Shown piece by piece: positions 34,626 to 43,167 of a DNA stretch of 64,000 bases. How positions within the stretch are numbered: position 1 is the stretch's first letter; the number at the start of each line of letters is the position of its first letter. The notes under the pieces are model-generated. The model was given only the letters and a program-made list of their open reading frames with translations, had not been told where the DNA came from and ran no database searches. The stretch lies in NCBI RefSeq assembly GCF_947241705.1, contig NC_079266.1:186001-250000 (forward strand), read 5' to 3'. The translations under genes were made by a program, and so were the position numbers. The stretch is from Saccharomyces mikatae IFO 1815 (lineage: Eukaryota; Ascomycota; Saccharomycetes; Saccharomycetales; Saccharomycetaceae).

Positions 34626-35190
34626 TAGAGGACCTTTGTGTGGTGCAAAGAAGTCAAATATGCTCTTCTCACTCCAACTTCTCTTCAAAAGTTTTTTATA
34701 TAAGGTCTGGTCTGCTTTATTTTCATCTTGTTTTCAAACACTTCTTCACACATCATCTTTGAGTCGTTGTAAAGTACAAGATTTGTGCACAGCAAAATAC
34801 GAATAAATAAAACAAGGCTAAGTATACGTGAGAAGGTTATATTCGTTTAGTACTTTTATTAATTACAAAATAGTTTATCATGTAGTCACTGATTGTTGTA
34901 ATAAACATTAAAACACCCTTAAAATACCTAACACGTCATGGTTGAAACAGTATAGTACATGTTAGCAGTGATGGCTGTTGTAGATGAAGTATTAGCAATT
35001 ACTTACATGAGATATGTATATTTTGTATTTTATGTATTAATTTTTTTTTTTTTCTTTTCATTTATTACCGTAAGATTCATTTTATTTAATTATCAATATT
35101 ATCTCACTTTATTCTATTCAATCTGGTTTGACTTAGCAAAATTGTCACTTAATGGCGCTAGAACTACTAATCTACTAGTATTTAATTTAT
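34626..35190. other. Intergenic: VPH2 upstream region, AT-rich
   Basis: AT-rich DNA with a T-run near 35041-35052. Near 35165-35215 there is a short delta-like string (CTACTAGTATTTAATTTATT), too weak to call an LTR. No gene is supported. Confidence 0.4.
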
Positions 35191-35991
35191 TAAACTAGTA
35201 CATTAATGATATTTACTAAGGTAAATACTTCTGTACTAACGCTATCACAGTTAGGCTGATATGCTGGCATCTTTACATATATACCGCCAAATTGTTTAAC
35301 GTATATTTCGCCGTCAAGTACTTCGGCATCGAGAGTGGCGATTGGTGACCCCATCAAAGTGATACAGTATTTATTATTCCACCATTCCCCGGTGATACTA
35401 CAAATGTGTCATTGGAAGTAATGTTTGTATGGGCCTTAGAGATAGTGTAAGCAGCAGTACGTAAGCATAGTGTTCCGTCAGTATCCTCACGTTTGACCTG
35501 CTGGTCTGCATACTGATTGGTCTGCTCCAACAAACTAGGTGACTGAAACCATAGAGTATCTTCTATAGTGAAAGCAGAACTGTTAGTTCCTTCATATAGA
35601 CCTCGTTCTTGTTTGGTTTAACCCCCAAACTTCTTAAAAATTGCTGAATCTGCGAACTTCATACCTATGCTTGCTGCTAGGTAATTGGTTCCTTTTTGCA
35701 TGAAACTCCCGAACCACCAAACACAATAGATGCTACAAAAGCCCTCCTAAAAAATGATGGTACTGCAGATCCCAGATCACCACCGTTATTGACATGCTCG
35801 ATCTCCTATATACTCGACCCAGCTTGGCATTTTTTGTTGAAGATGTCTTGAGATGTCTGTTCTAACTTTAACAGAATAATAGTACCACCAGCTAATGCTA
35901 TCAAAGTCCATGACTTACAAAATGATGTCCGTATATGTTGCAAGAAAAAACTTACCAACACTATCATAATACTTAAAATAGCAGAACTCAT
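35190..35991 (-). pseudogene. Decayed coding relic, possibly a secreted killer-toxin-like protein
   Basis: The reverse strand keeps several separate coding-like stretches across about 800 bp, but no intact gene. The part nearest 35991 has a hydrophobic N-terminal segment after an ATG. Further on there are more hydrophobic, Gly/Ser-rich stretches, a Lys-Arg pair followed by acidic residues (a Kex2-like site), and N-glycosylation-like sequons. This layout resembles yeast secreted toxins or other secretory proteins, but the family is a guess. It is clearly broken with several breaks. S. cerevisiae has no gene here that I recall. It lies between VPH2 and a delta LTR beside tRNA-Ala, a hotspot for retroelement-mediated insertion. 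Confidence 0.4.
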
Positions 35992-36052
35992 GCGTTAATT
36001 AAATTCTTTTCTACACTAAAAACTTGCTCCTCTACATCTATGTATTCCGTAT

Positions 36053-36385
36053 TGTTGGCATGAAAATCAACTATCGTCTATCAACTAGTAGTCATACTAC
36101 TAGTAAATTATCATATACGGTGTTAGAAGATGACATACGTTATGAGAAGCGGTCATCAAAATAAGTGGAAGCTGAAATGCAAGGATTGATAATGTAATAG
36201 GATAATGACTGACAACATATAAAATGACAATAAAAGTATATACAGAATTAAGTAGAATTACGAGTTCCAGTTATTGGATTCCTATATCCTCGAGGAGAAC
36301 TTCTAGTATATTCTATATACCAAATAATATTGCCTTTATCAACAATGGAATCCCAACAGTCATCTCAAAATTCATCCACTTCTCA
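36053..36385 (+). mobile_element. Solo delta LTR (Ty1/Ty2 class)
   Basis: A near-full-length 333-bp delta LTR starts TGTTGG and ends TTCTCA. Diagnostic internal blocks include TATCATATACGGTGTTAGAA near 36110, GCAAGGATTGATAATGTAAT near 36180 and ATGGAATCCCAACAG near 36346. No exact target duplication is visible (CGTAT before, AAGTT after), which suggests age or recombination. It lies 127 bp upstream of tRNA-Ala, as Ty1 prefers. No internal Ty genes remain. Confidence 0.92.
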
Positions 36386-36512
36386 AAGTTCGTTCCCGGT
36401 GTGGTTAGCGATTACTCTTTCAAATAATTGCTAATGTCTCATCTACGACAGTCGTTACTGCTAACATAGAGTATACTGTTCCAGTGAATACAAATTTCAC
36501 ATGTATTAAATA

Positions 36513-36585
36513 GGGCGTGTGGCGTAGTCGGTAGCGCGCTCCCTTAGCATGGGAGAGGTCTCCGGTTCGATTCCGGACTCGTCCA
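36513..36585 (+). tRNA. tA(AGC): tRNA-Ala(AGC)
   Basis: This 73-nt tRNA gene matches the classic yeast alanine tRNA. Anticodon arm CTCCC/GGGAG surrounds the loop TTAGCAT (AGC, modified to inosine in the tRNA), the T-arm is CCGGTTCGATTCCGG, and the 3' end is GTCCA. A and B boxes are intact, and a T-rich stretch follows as Pol III terminator. There is no intron. The same tRNA sits before SBA1 in S. cerevisiae. Confidence 0.97.
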
Positions 36586-36921
36586 AATTTTCTTTTTTGA
36601 TATTACTAATGGTTCAATATCGTTTATCTTTGAAAGACAAGCTACTGCGCATTCAAGTTTTCTAGTATTGTAAGGAAAAACTCAATAGGTTACTAATCTA
36701 TCAATGCAATACGTATACCTACAAAAGTTTCCAACAGATTCTTTCAGAATATATGCGCTACCCGGCTCAGAGTATTTTGAAGGGGTGGTGGAGAGCGAGG
36801 ATTAGCGTGGAAAAAAGCATAAAAAGACGAAATGGGTGGCAATGTTGGACTTACTCGAAGAAGTTGCTCACCACAATTGATCATACTTACAACTACTCAA
36901 AATCACAGATTATTAATTGTC
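36586..36921. other. Intergenic: SBA1 promoter
   Basis: Non-coding. A TATA-like CATAAAAAG at 36818-36826 lies about 100 bp upstream of the SBA1 start. An in-frame ATG at 36832 is very close to this TATA-like element and so is unlikely to be in the mRNA. Confidence 0.5.
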
Positions 36922-37626
36922 ATGTCCGTTAAAGTTATTAATCCGCAAGTCGCATGGGCTCAAAGGTCCAGCACCACTGATCCAGAAAGAAATTATGTTT
37001 TAATGACTGTGTCAATTGCTGACTGTGATGCCCCTGAATTAACAATTAAACCAACTTACCTAGAATTAAAGGCTCAATCAAAGCCTCATGTTGGCGATGA
37101 GACTGTCCATCACTATCAACTACATATTGATCTATACAAGGAAATCATACCTGAAAAAACGATGCATAAAGTTGCCAATGGCCAGCACTACTTTCTAAAA
37201 TTGTACAAGAAGGATTTAGAATCCGAATACTGGCCACGTTTGACAAAGGAAAAGGTAAAGTACTCTTATATTAAGACTGATTTCGATAAATGGGTTGACG
37301 AAGATGAACAGGATGAAGTTGAAGCTGAAGGTAATGATGCCGCTCAAGGCATGGACTTCAGCCAAATGATGGGAGGCGCTGGTGGCGCTGGTGGAGCTGG
37401 TGGTATGGATTTCAGCCAAATGATGGGAGGTGCCGGAGGTGCCGGTGGTATGGATTTCAGTCAAATGATGGGAGGTGCCGGTGGTGCCGGTGGTGCCGGT
37501 TCCCCCGATATGGCTCAATTACAACAATTACTGGCTCAAAGTGGTGGTAATTTGAATATGGGAGATTTCAAAGAGAACGATGAAGAAGGCGAGGAGGATG
37601 AAGTAGAACCTGAAGTGAAAGCCTAA
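36922..37626 (+). CDS. SBA1: Hsp90 co-chaperone Sba1 (p23)
   Basis: Sba1 binds the closed, ATP-bound Hsp90 dimer and slows its ATPase during client maturation. The CS/p23 beta-sandwich covers about residues 1-125 (NPQVAWAQRSSTTDPERNYV; LKLYKKDLESEYWPRLTKEK). An acidic linker follows, then a Gly/Ala-rich repeat in which MDFSQMM occurs three times (37351, 37405 and 37450), and an acidic C-terminus. From the ATG at 36922 the protein has 234 residues. S. cerevisiae YKL117W has 216 and, as I recall, two copies, so one 18-residue module was gained or lost. An in-frame ATG at 36832 would add 30 residues and seems unlikely. Confidence 0.95.
   Translation: MSVKVINPQVAWAQRSSTTDPERNYVLMTVSIADCDAPELTIKPTYLELKAQSKPHVGDETVHHYQLHIDLYKEIIPEKTMHKVANGQHYFLKLYKKDLESEYWPRLTKEKVKYSYIKTDFDKWVDEDEQDEVEAEGNDAAQGMDFSQMMGGAGGAGGAGGMDFSQMMGGAGGAGGMDFSQMMGGAGGAGGAGSPDMAQLQQLLAQSGGNLNMGDFKENDEEGEEDEVEPEVKA
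37351..37500 (+). repeat. Coding tandem repeat in SBA1 (MDFSQMM plus Gly/Ala spacer)
   Basis: Three copies of the MDFSQMMGGAGGAG-type module are spaced 54 and then 45 bp apart, in frame. The copies are nearly identical in DNA, which fits recent replication slippage or unequal exchange. Confidence 0.85.
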
Positions 37627-37976
37627 AAGGAAGAGTGAATCAAATTTGAAAAACTAGAAGCGCAATTTTAAATAAAAGTCGAAATTATGCACTTTACATA
37701 ACTCCTTACTTGTTTGTTGTCTTCTATGTAACTAAATATCATGATATCAATATAATATTTTATTATAACTATCTTTGCTATATAGTATACATTATTAAAG
37801 ACAGTGTGAAGGGGATGCAAGCTGTATTAAGATGCAAAATGAAGAGGCAGAACGCGGGGTTGCCGATGTCAAGGAAAGAGAATTTAAGAATTATTCTTGG
37901 ATAATTTTATATGCTGGTAACCGTCAGGTGAAGGGAATAAGGGAGAAAGCGAAAGTTATTTTATTGGTGGCAATGT
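37627..37976. other. Intergenic: convergent SBA1/PRR1 3' ends
   Basis: AT-rich region between two converging genes, presumably holding both terminators. No gene is supported. Confidence 0.5.
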
Positions 37977-39533
37977 TCAGGAAAACTCCAGGGTATCGAC
38001 GATTGTCTTAACGAATGGAGATTCGTAAATTTCGTTGATCGACCAACGTTGGTTCTTTCTCGTTAGCGTGTTCTCAACAATTTTCTTACCTTCATTATTT
38101 TCATCACTACTTAATCGATACCACCTCCAGTCAAATCTAGCAATTCGATGTGACGTGGCTCTACTACGTTGTCTCGCTGAAGCATTGGGAGGAGGATCAA
38201 ATGGTAATCTATCCTCAAACAAACTATAGAGCATAACACCTAAGGCCCATGTGTCGCTCAAATGACCATCGTACGGAACTCCCATAAGGATTTCTGGGGA
38301 AACGTAGTCCTCTGATCCACATCTTGCTGTACACATCTCATCGTTATCAATCTCTTTGCAGAGACCAAAATCTGCTAATTCAATAAAATTTTGCTTGTAG
38401 TAGATGGGCGCGTCCTTAAAGTTATTGATATCGTCAAAAGTATATTTCAATAATACATTCTCTAACTTTAAGTCGCGATGGATAACACTATTTCCGTGTA
38501 AGTATTTTACCGCTAGCACTAATTCTGCAAAAATCCTCTGAATTAGCCACGGCTCTAATCCACCATTACGGGCTATGACGGCAGCTAATAAGTCTCCCGC
38601 TGGACAATAGGACATAATCATATCACAAGGCGGCAGAACCCTTGGGGTTTTCTTGATTAAGTCACGTAAAGGTTTCTTGCTAGTAACAAAAATCGGATTG
38701 TTAATTCCAAGTAGCTTGACTATACATGGATGACTTAGCGATTTTAGCACCTGCAATTCTCTTGTCAGGGAATTTTCCAAACGAGACAAAGTTTCTTTAT
38801 ATCGTAATGAAGTGTTAATTTGTTCGACATTTGATAATTCCTCGGGATATTTGAGTCGCTTAATAGCCACCTGTTTTAGTTTAGGATTAGTCTGATCCAC
38901 TAATTCATATAGAAACACATTACTAAAATTTCCTGTTCCAATGGGTCTTATCTTTTTCCATAAGAACGGCTGATCCCAACAGTCTAAAAGGAAACCCTGA
39001 AGTATATCATCATCATATTTTTCGACGAGACCGTTACTTCCAGGCAAGTATGATTCTCTCGTGTGGTTATCACTATCAAAAGAATCATTTATTGAAGACT
39101 CTTCAGTGACTGTCGGTAGGGAAACAATTCGTTGAGGGGAGAGATCCGCTGGTGCGACAAGTTCTGAAACAACTCTTTGCTTTGGTTGTGCAATGGAGAG
39201 CATATCATCCAGTAACCGTGCATGACTTCGTCTTTTCGGAACATTCAATAAAGACTGGTCTATAGGTGACATTGACAGATTTCCTGGAGATAACGGAGTG
39301 TAGGTCATCGGTGTAGGCAATGTTTGAACATTTTCAAAAGTTGGAATAGACACAGTCAAGGGTGTACTATGAGATTCTCCTGTGATTACTTCAACAGGTG
39401 GTGCTTTTTGATTTTCTTCACCATTCTTATTAGTTAATATCTTTTCCTGTTGATCTTCAGTAGAGCCAGGAAATCCGTCTTGTTTCAACTGCGGTGTCTT
39501 TGGTTGTGAATATATACTACTGTACTCATCCAT
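37977..39533 (-). CDS. PRR1: Protein kinase Prr1 (pheromone response regulator)
   Basis: This 518-residue Ser/Thr kinase matches YKL116C, which dampens pheromone signalling downstream of the MAPK. The N-terminal ~190 residues are disordered and Ser/Pro-rich. The kinase domain follows, with the glycine loop IGTGNFSNVFLYE near 198, a lysine in VAIKRLKYP, the catalytic loop VIHRDLKLENVLLKY, ADFGLCKEI, and SEDYVSPEILMG in place of the usual APE. Strongly conserved SHRIARFDWRWYRLS near the C-terminus is typical of this kinase. It appears active. Confidence 0.95.
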   Translation of the reverse strand: MDEYSSIYSQPKTPQLKQDGFPGSTEDQQEKILTNKNGEENQKAPPVEVITGESHSTPLTVSIPTFENVQTLPTPMTYTPLSPGNLSMSPIDQSLLNVPKRRSHARLLDDMLSIAQPKQRVVSELVAPADLSPQRIVSLPTVTEESSINDSFDSDNHTRESYLPGSNGLVEKYDDDILQGFLLDCWDQPFLWKKIRPIGTGNFSNVFLYELVDQTNPKLKQVAIKRLKYPEELSNVEQINTSLRYKETLSRLENSLTRELQVLKSLSHPCIVKLLGINNPIFVTSKKPLRDLIKKTPRVLPPCDMIMSYCPAGDLLAAVIARNGGLEPWLIQRIFAELVLAVKYLHGNSVIHRDLKLENVLLKYTFDDINNFKDAPIYYKQNFIELADFGLCKEIDNDEMCTARCGSEDYVSPEILMGVPYDGHLSDTWALGVMLYSLFEDRLPFDPPPNASARQRSRATSHRIARFDWRWYRLSSDENNEGKKIVENTLTRKNQRWSINEIYESPFVKTIVDTLEFS

Positions 39534-39989
39534 TGCCCATATGAACTAACAGTTGTTGCCGGTGGAATGAATCGAAAGTATAGATATAGTTCCTGAACTT
39601 ATTATCTCAAAAAATTAATTGTTAAATTATACAGGAAAAAAAGATGAAGAAATCACCCCACGTTAGAAGATTACAATTGAAAAACTTTCTATGCTTACGA
39701 ATAACGTTCCATAGAAATATTGAGCCCTCAGCCTTCTCAGTGTCCTTACTGGATTATACTTTACTTCACGTTTTTCGTCTGCTAATCTGTCTGTATGTGA
39801 AAAATGAAAACTGTAAAAAAAAAAGGCTGCCTTTATTTTGAAACAAAACGCGAAAGATCACTGAAGCAAGCAAGTGCTCTATGCAGGACAATGCAATATT
39901 TTCTACAGGCGACGAAAAGCACCATTTAGTTACGTACATTCGAATTATCTACAAAAATCAATACGTAGCTGAAATTCGTCTCGCTTACA
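39534..39989. other. Intergenic: PRR1 promoter and APN1 3' flank
   Basis: Non-coding and AT-rich with an A-run near 39815-39823. A short ORF here has no relative I recognise. No gene is supported. Confidence 0.5.
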
Positions 39990-41093
39990 TCATTCTTTCT
40001 TAGTCTTTCTTTTCTTCGTCATTTGAGACAAGATATCATTATCGCTTGGTTCTACGGCAGCCTTCTTTCTCTTGCCGCTCCCAGCTTGTTTCTTTTGCTT
40101 AACTGCAAACTTCTCTAACTGCTCCTTACGTGATTTAGCACCCAATTTCTGCAGCGTTTCATTCTTTTCTATATACTCTTTGTCTTCTAACAATTCATTC
40201 CCACTCTTGGATTCTAGCCATTCCAAAAGCTTAATTTCATTACCATAGCCTTCGTCATTATCATATGGAGTTTCTAAGACAATAGGAATGCCTTGTAGAT
40301 ATTCGGAATGAGCTATCATTCTAAAAACATTTATACCTAAGTAACCTTGACCCAAGCGTTCATGTAAATCTCTATTTGCTCCTAGAGGAGCTTTAGAATC
40401 GTTCAAGTGAACAGCGCTAAGGAATTTTAATCCTATTACATCATCGAACTCCTTCCAGAATTTATCATACGACTCTGTATTACTGATATCGTATCCTGCC
40501 GCAAACGTATGGCACGTGTCTATGCAAACGCCGATCCTTGATTTATCTTCGATCATACCAATAACCTCCTTTAAATCTATCAAGGAACTTCCTACAAGGT
40601 TTCCAGTACCAGCCATATTTTCCAGCACAATCTTGACAAATTTCGTTTCTTTGATGGCTTTATTCAAATACGAGGCTAATTGCTTCAACTGCGATTGATG
40701 GTCGCCTTTCAAAGAAGAGCCTGGATGTAAATTATACAAGCCGATACCCAGTTGCTCACATCTGTTCAAATCGTCCATAAATGAATCATAACTCTTTTCT
40801 GCCTTTTCATTGTCTGGATTGGCCAAATTGATAAAATATTGACCATGCGGTAAGATATCGGTCAGTGGATTATAATTGTAAGTTTCGCAGTTTCTCTTGA
40901 ATTTATCTATTTCCTCTTGTGTATATTGTGGAGAGATCCATTTTCTTGGTGATTTCAAAAACATTGCAAATGAATTACAACCTGTGTTAAACGCATTGGT
41001 TACACTATTGGAAATCCCGCCTGCACCCGACATATGAGCACCAAATTTATATTTTGAAACAGCGGATCTAACAAAAGTGGATGTTGAGGGCAT
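39990..41093 (-). CDS. APN1: AP endonuclease IV Apn1
   Basis: Apn1 is the main yeast apurinic/apyrimidinic endonuclease and 3'-phosphodiesterase of base excision repair, acting in nucleus and mitochondria. It is a zinc-dependent TIM-barrel enzyme of the Nfo family, with conserved metal-binding blocks NLHPGS, VLENMAG, GVCIDTCHTFAAGYD, HLNDSK and PIVLETP. The C-terminus is Lys/Arg-rich (KKRKTKKE), the nuclear localisation signal. From the ATG at 41093 there are 367 residues, as in YKL114C. The longer frame starts at a TTG. Confidence 0.96.
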   Translation of the reverse strand: MPSTSTFVRSAVSKYKFGAHMSGAGGISNSVTNAFNTGCNSFAMFLKSPRKWISPQYTQEEIDKFKRNCETYNYNPLTDILPHGQYFINLANPDNEKAEKSYDSFMDDLNRCEQLGIGLYNLHPGSSLKGDHQSQLKQLASYLNKAIKETKFVKIVLENMAGTGNLVGSSLIDLKEVIGMIEDKSRIGVCIDTCHTFAAGYDISNTESYDKFWKEFDDVIGLKFLSAVHLNDSKAPLGANRDLHERLGQGYLGINVFRMIAHSEYLQGIPIVLETPYDNDEGYGNEIKLLEWLESKSGNELLEDKEYIEKNETLQKLGAKSRKEQLEKFAVKQKKQAGSGKRKKAAVEPSDNDILSQMTKKRKTKKE

Positions 41094-41362
41094 TGTGACG
41101 GTTTCAATATGCGGAGAGTAGTTGCTTTTCGTCTCTTGAATCCTGGATTTAGCTTCTTTTATTTGCAATATTAATCATTCAGTATGTAAAGAAGGAAGAA
41201 AAAGGAACCAGATCAGAAATGAAAAATTCTAGCCTCAAAATTCTAGAAAATTGAACAAAAAAAAGGAGAAGCATGAATGAGAAAAGTTCGTGTATATAAA
41301 TACTTATGTTTACATATATGCCAGAGATATAGTATAAGAAGGAAATGAAGAAAAAGCTGACC

Positions 41363-42511
41363 TCATCTTCTCCCTTTCGTTACTTTACTTTTATTTCTGT
41401 TTGATTTTTTGTTCTCTTGTGCTCTCTTCGCCGCCGCAGCCAATTGTTCCTTCGTTTTAGGCACCACTTGGAAGAAGCCATCTAATCTACCTTGAATCCC
41501 AGACTTCAATCCTTTTTTCAATCTTACTATACCGGATTTAACTCTCTCTTCGCTAAACTTTTTCTCATCACACAAATACTCAATAAGTTCCTTCTCCTTC
41601 GGTGGTGACCACTTTAGATTTATCTCGTTACCATCAATTACTTCAGGATCAAGGAATAGCATTCTTGCCCGCTTGTAGGGCCAGTTTTCTGGAATTTTCC
41701 ACTTAGTGTTATTTGACTCGCCAGATTCAATAAATTCTATGATTTTTTCAATGGATCCATGAGTTTTCATCAACTTTAAAGCAGTTACTGGGCCAACACC
41801 TCTAATGCTTTCACAGTAGTCACATCCAAGCATTATACAAAGGTCGACAAACTGCTCTATAGTCAAATCGAGGCCTCTTAGAACTAATTCTGTGTCTATT
41901 TCATGAATCGGTTCTTTCTTGGCTTCTGAAAAAGTTAAATGTCTCAGCAAAAAAGGTGTTCTATAGCAAAGAGTGTCCATGTCTTCACTCGCTGCGGCAT
42001 ACACCTTGCCCTTTTTTGCCAACTCGGCACACTGAGCTTCTGCTTCCGTTGGAGCTATTATATACGGAATACCCATTAATCCTAGTAATTTTTGAGCTTC
42101 TTCATTATGTTCTTTTGAGACCTTCACCAACCTTCTTTCTTGTTTCATTTTTTCTAATTCAGTCGTTGCCTCTGCCAATTTTTTCTCAGTTTCTTCTCTT
42201 CTGGAAGACCGCTTGGCCAACTCATGTGATTTCATATCGGGAGGCTTGCCGTCGAAGACATAGCAAGGCTTGATACCATTATCAATCATTCTCAACGTCC
42301 TATAGAACATACCCATCAAGTGCGACGTGGTTTCACCCGCCTCGTTAGTCAATTGCCCACCATCTTGCTGTCTTACAGCAATTAAGAACTGGTATAGGGA
42401 CATAGAAGCATCGATCGCCACTTTTCTCCCAAAGAAGCTTTTGATGTCGCTTTTTCTAATTGCAGAGGGCACATGTTCCGATATAATTGCATTCAACCCT
42501 TTAATACCCAT
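41363..42511 (-). CDS. RAD27: Flap endonuclease Rad27 (FEN1)
   Basis: Rad27 removes 5' flaps during Okazaki fragment maturation and long-patch base excision repair. The 382-residue protein keeps the metal-binding residues D34, D86, E158, E160, D179 and D181 (in [23 protein letters not shown] and ASEDMDTL) and the helix-hairpin-helix region [16 protein letters not shown]. The PCNA-binding box QGRLDGFF lies near residue 340, and the C-terminus is very basic. Length equals YKL113C. MCB elements upstream fit G1/S expression. Confidence 0.97.
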   Translation of the reverse strand: MGIKGLNAIISEHVPSAIRKSDIKSFFGRKVAIDASMSLYQFLIAVRQQDGGQLTNEAGETTSHLMGMFYRTLRMIDNGIKPCYVFDGKPPDMKSHELAKRSSRREETEKKLAEATTELEKMKQERRLVKVSKEHNEEAQKLLGLMGIPYIIAPTEAEAQCAELAKKGKVYAAASEDMDTLCYRTPFLLRHLTFSEAKKEPIHEIDTELVLRGLDLTIEQFVDLCIMLGCDYCESIRGVGPVTALKLMKTHGSIEKIIEFIESGESNNTKWKIPENWPYKRARMLFLDPEVIDGNEINLKWSPPKEKELIEYLCDEKKFSEERVKSGIVRLKKGLKSGIQGRLDGFFQVVPKTKEQLAAAAKRAQENKKSNRNKSKVTKGRR

Positions 42512-42633
42512 GTTTCTTTCTGGTCACCTTTTCTTATACTTTATTCAAGCCAGCTGACAATGTTTCCCATCTCTGTATATAAAGAAGACCATCTCAAGAA
42601 GAAATACACCAAATCTTTTGTTAGGACAATGTG

Positions 42634-42687
42634 ACGCGTCGCTTTTCCCATAAAAAAAATGTCAGTGAACAAAGGTGTCAAACGCGT
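42634..42687. promoter_or_regulatory. Two MCB elements (ACGCGT) of RAD27
   Basis: ACGCGT occurs at 42634-42639 and 42682-42687, about 125 and 170 bp upstream of the RAD27 start. This is the MBF (Mbp1/Swi6) site of G1/S genes, and RAD27 is cell-cycle regulated in S. cerevisiae. Confidence 0.7.
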
Positions 42688-42841
42688 TAAAAGAATCAAA
42701 ATCAAACCAAGCAAACGATTGTTGGTCCCATCACATCTTGATATTGAGAGTGATGATATTAATCATATCCAGAATCAAGGCGATGGCATATTTCATCGTT
42801 TACCTCACAAATCACCTCCCAGGTGCCCCATAGGGTGTATT

Positions 42842-42854
42842 GTCACATATAACG
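42842..42854 (+). promoter_or_regulatory. Abf1 binding site in the ABF1 promoter
   Basis: GTCACATATAACG fits the Abf1 consensus RTCRYNNNNNACG exactly. It lies about 315 bp upstream of ABF1, which is known to be autoregulated in S. cerevisiae. Binding here is inferred. Confidence 0.62.
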
Positions 42855-43167
42855 AGGCGGAATCCAGCCGGGTACTAGTCGAGTCTTTTTTTTCGCCTGT
42901 TTTTTTCGTGGAAAATGAAAAGTGACCAGCAAACTTATATCACTTTCTACTTCTTTCTCAGTTCTCTTTGTTTATTGGCAATAGCCATTATCACATCCCC
43001 ATTAACGAAAGTCACCAAAGTGTGTCATTTAATACTACGGTCAGTGACAGCATTTTGTTTAGACCTCAACTGAAGAAGACCATTAACTGCTACGTCTTTT
43101 ATACGTTATCTGTGACTCTCCTGCAATAAGGAACGTTTCAAATCACCGCATTAGCAATATTACAAGG

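Larger units (their letters stand above)
42512..43167. other. Divergent RAD27/ABF1 promoter region
   Basis: Non-coding DNA with two MCB elements near RAD27 and an Abf1-type site in the middle, all listed separately. A short ORF at 42659-42925 has no known relative and is not called. Confidence 0.6.

Noticed and set aside
35165-35215. Possible second delta fragment near the coding relic
   Set aside because: Only a short string resembles the delta 5' region, so it is too weak to call.
36759-36766. Reb1-like CTACCCGG in the SBA1 promoter
   Set aside because: It lacks the TTACCCG core and is below my threshold.
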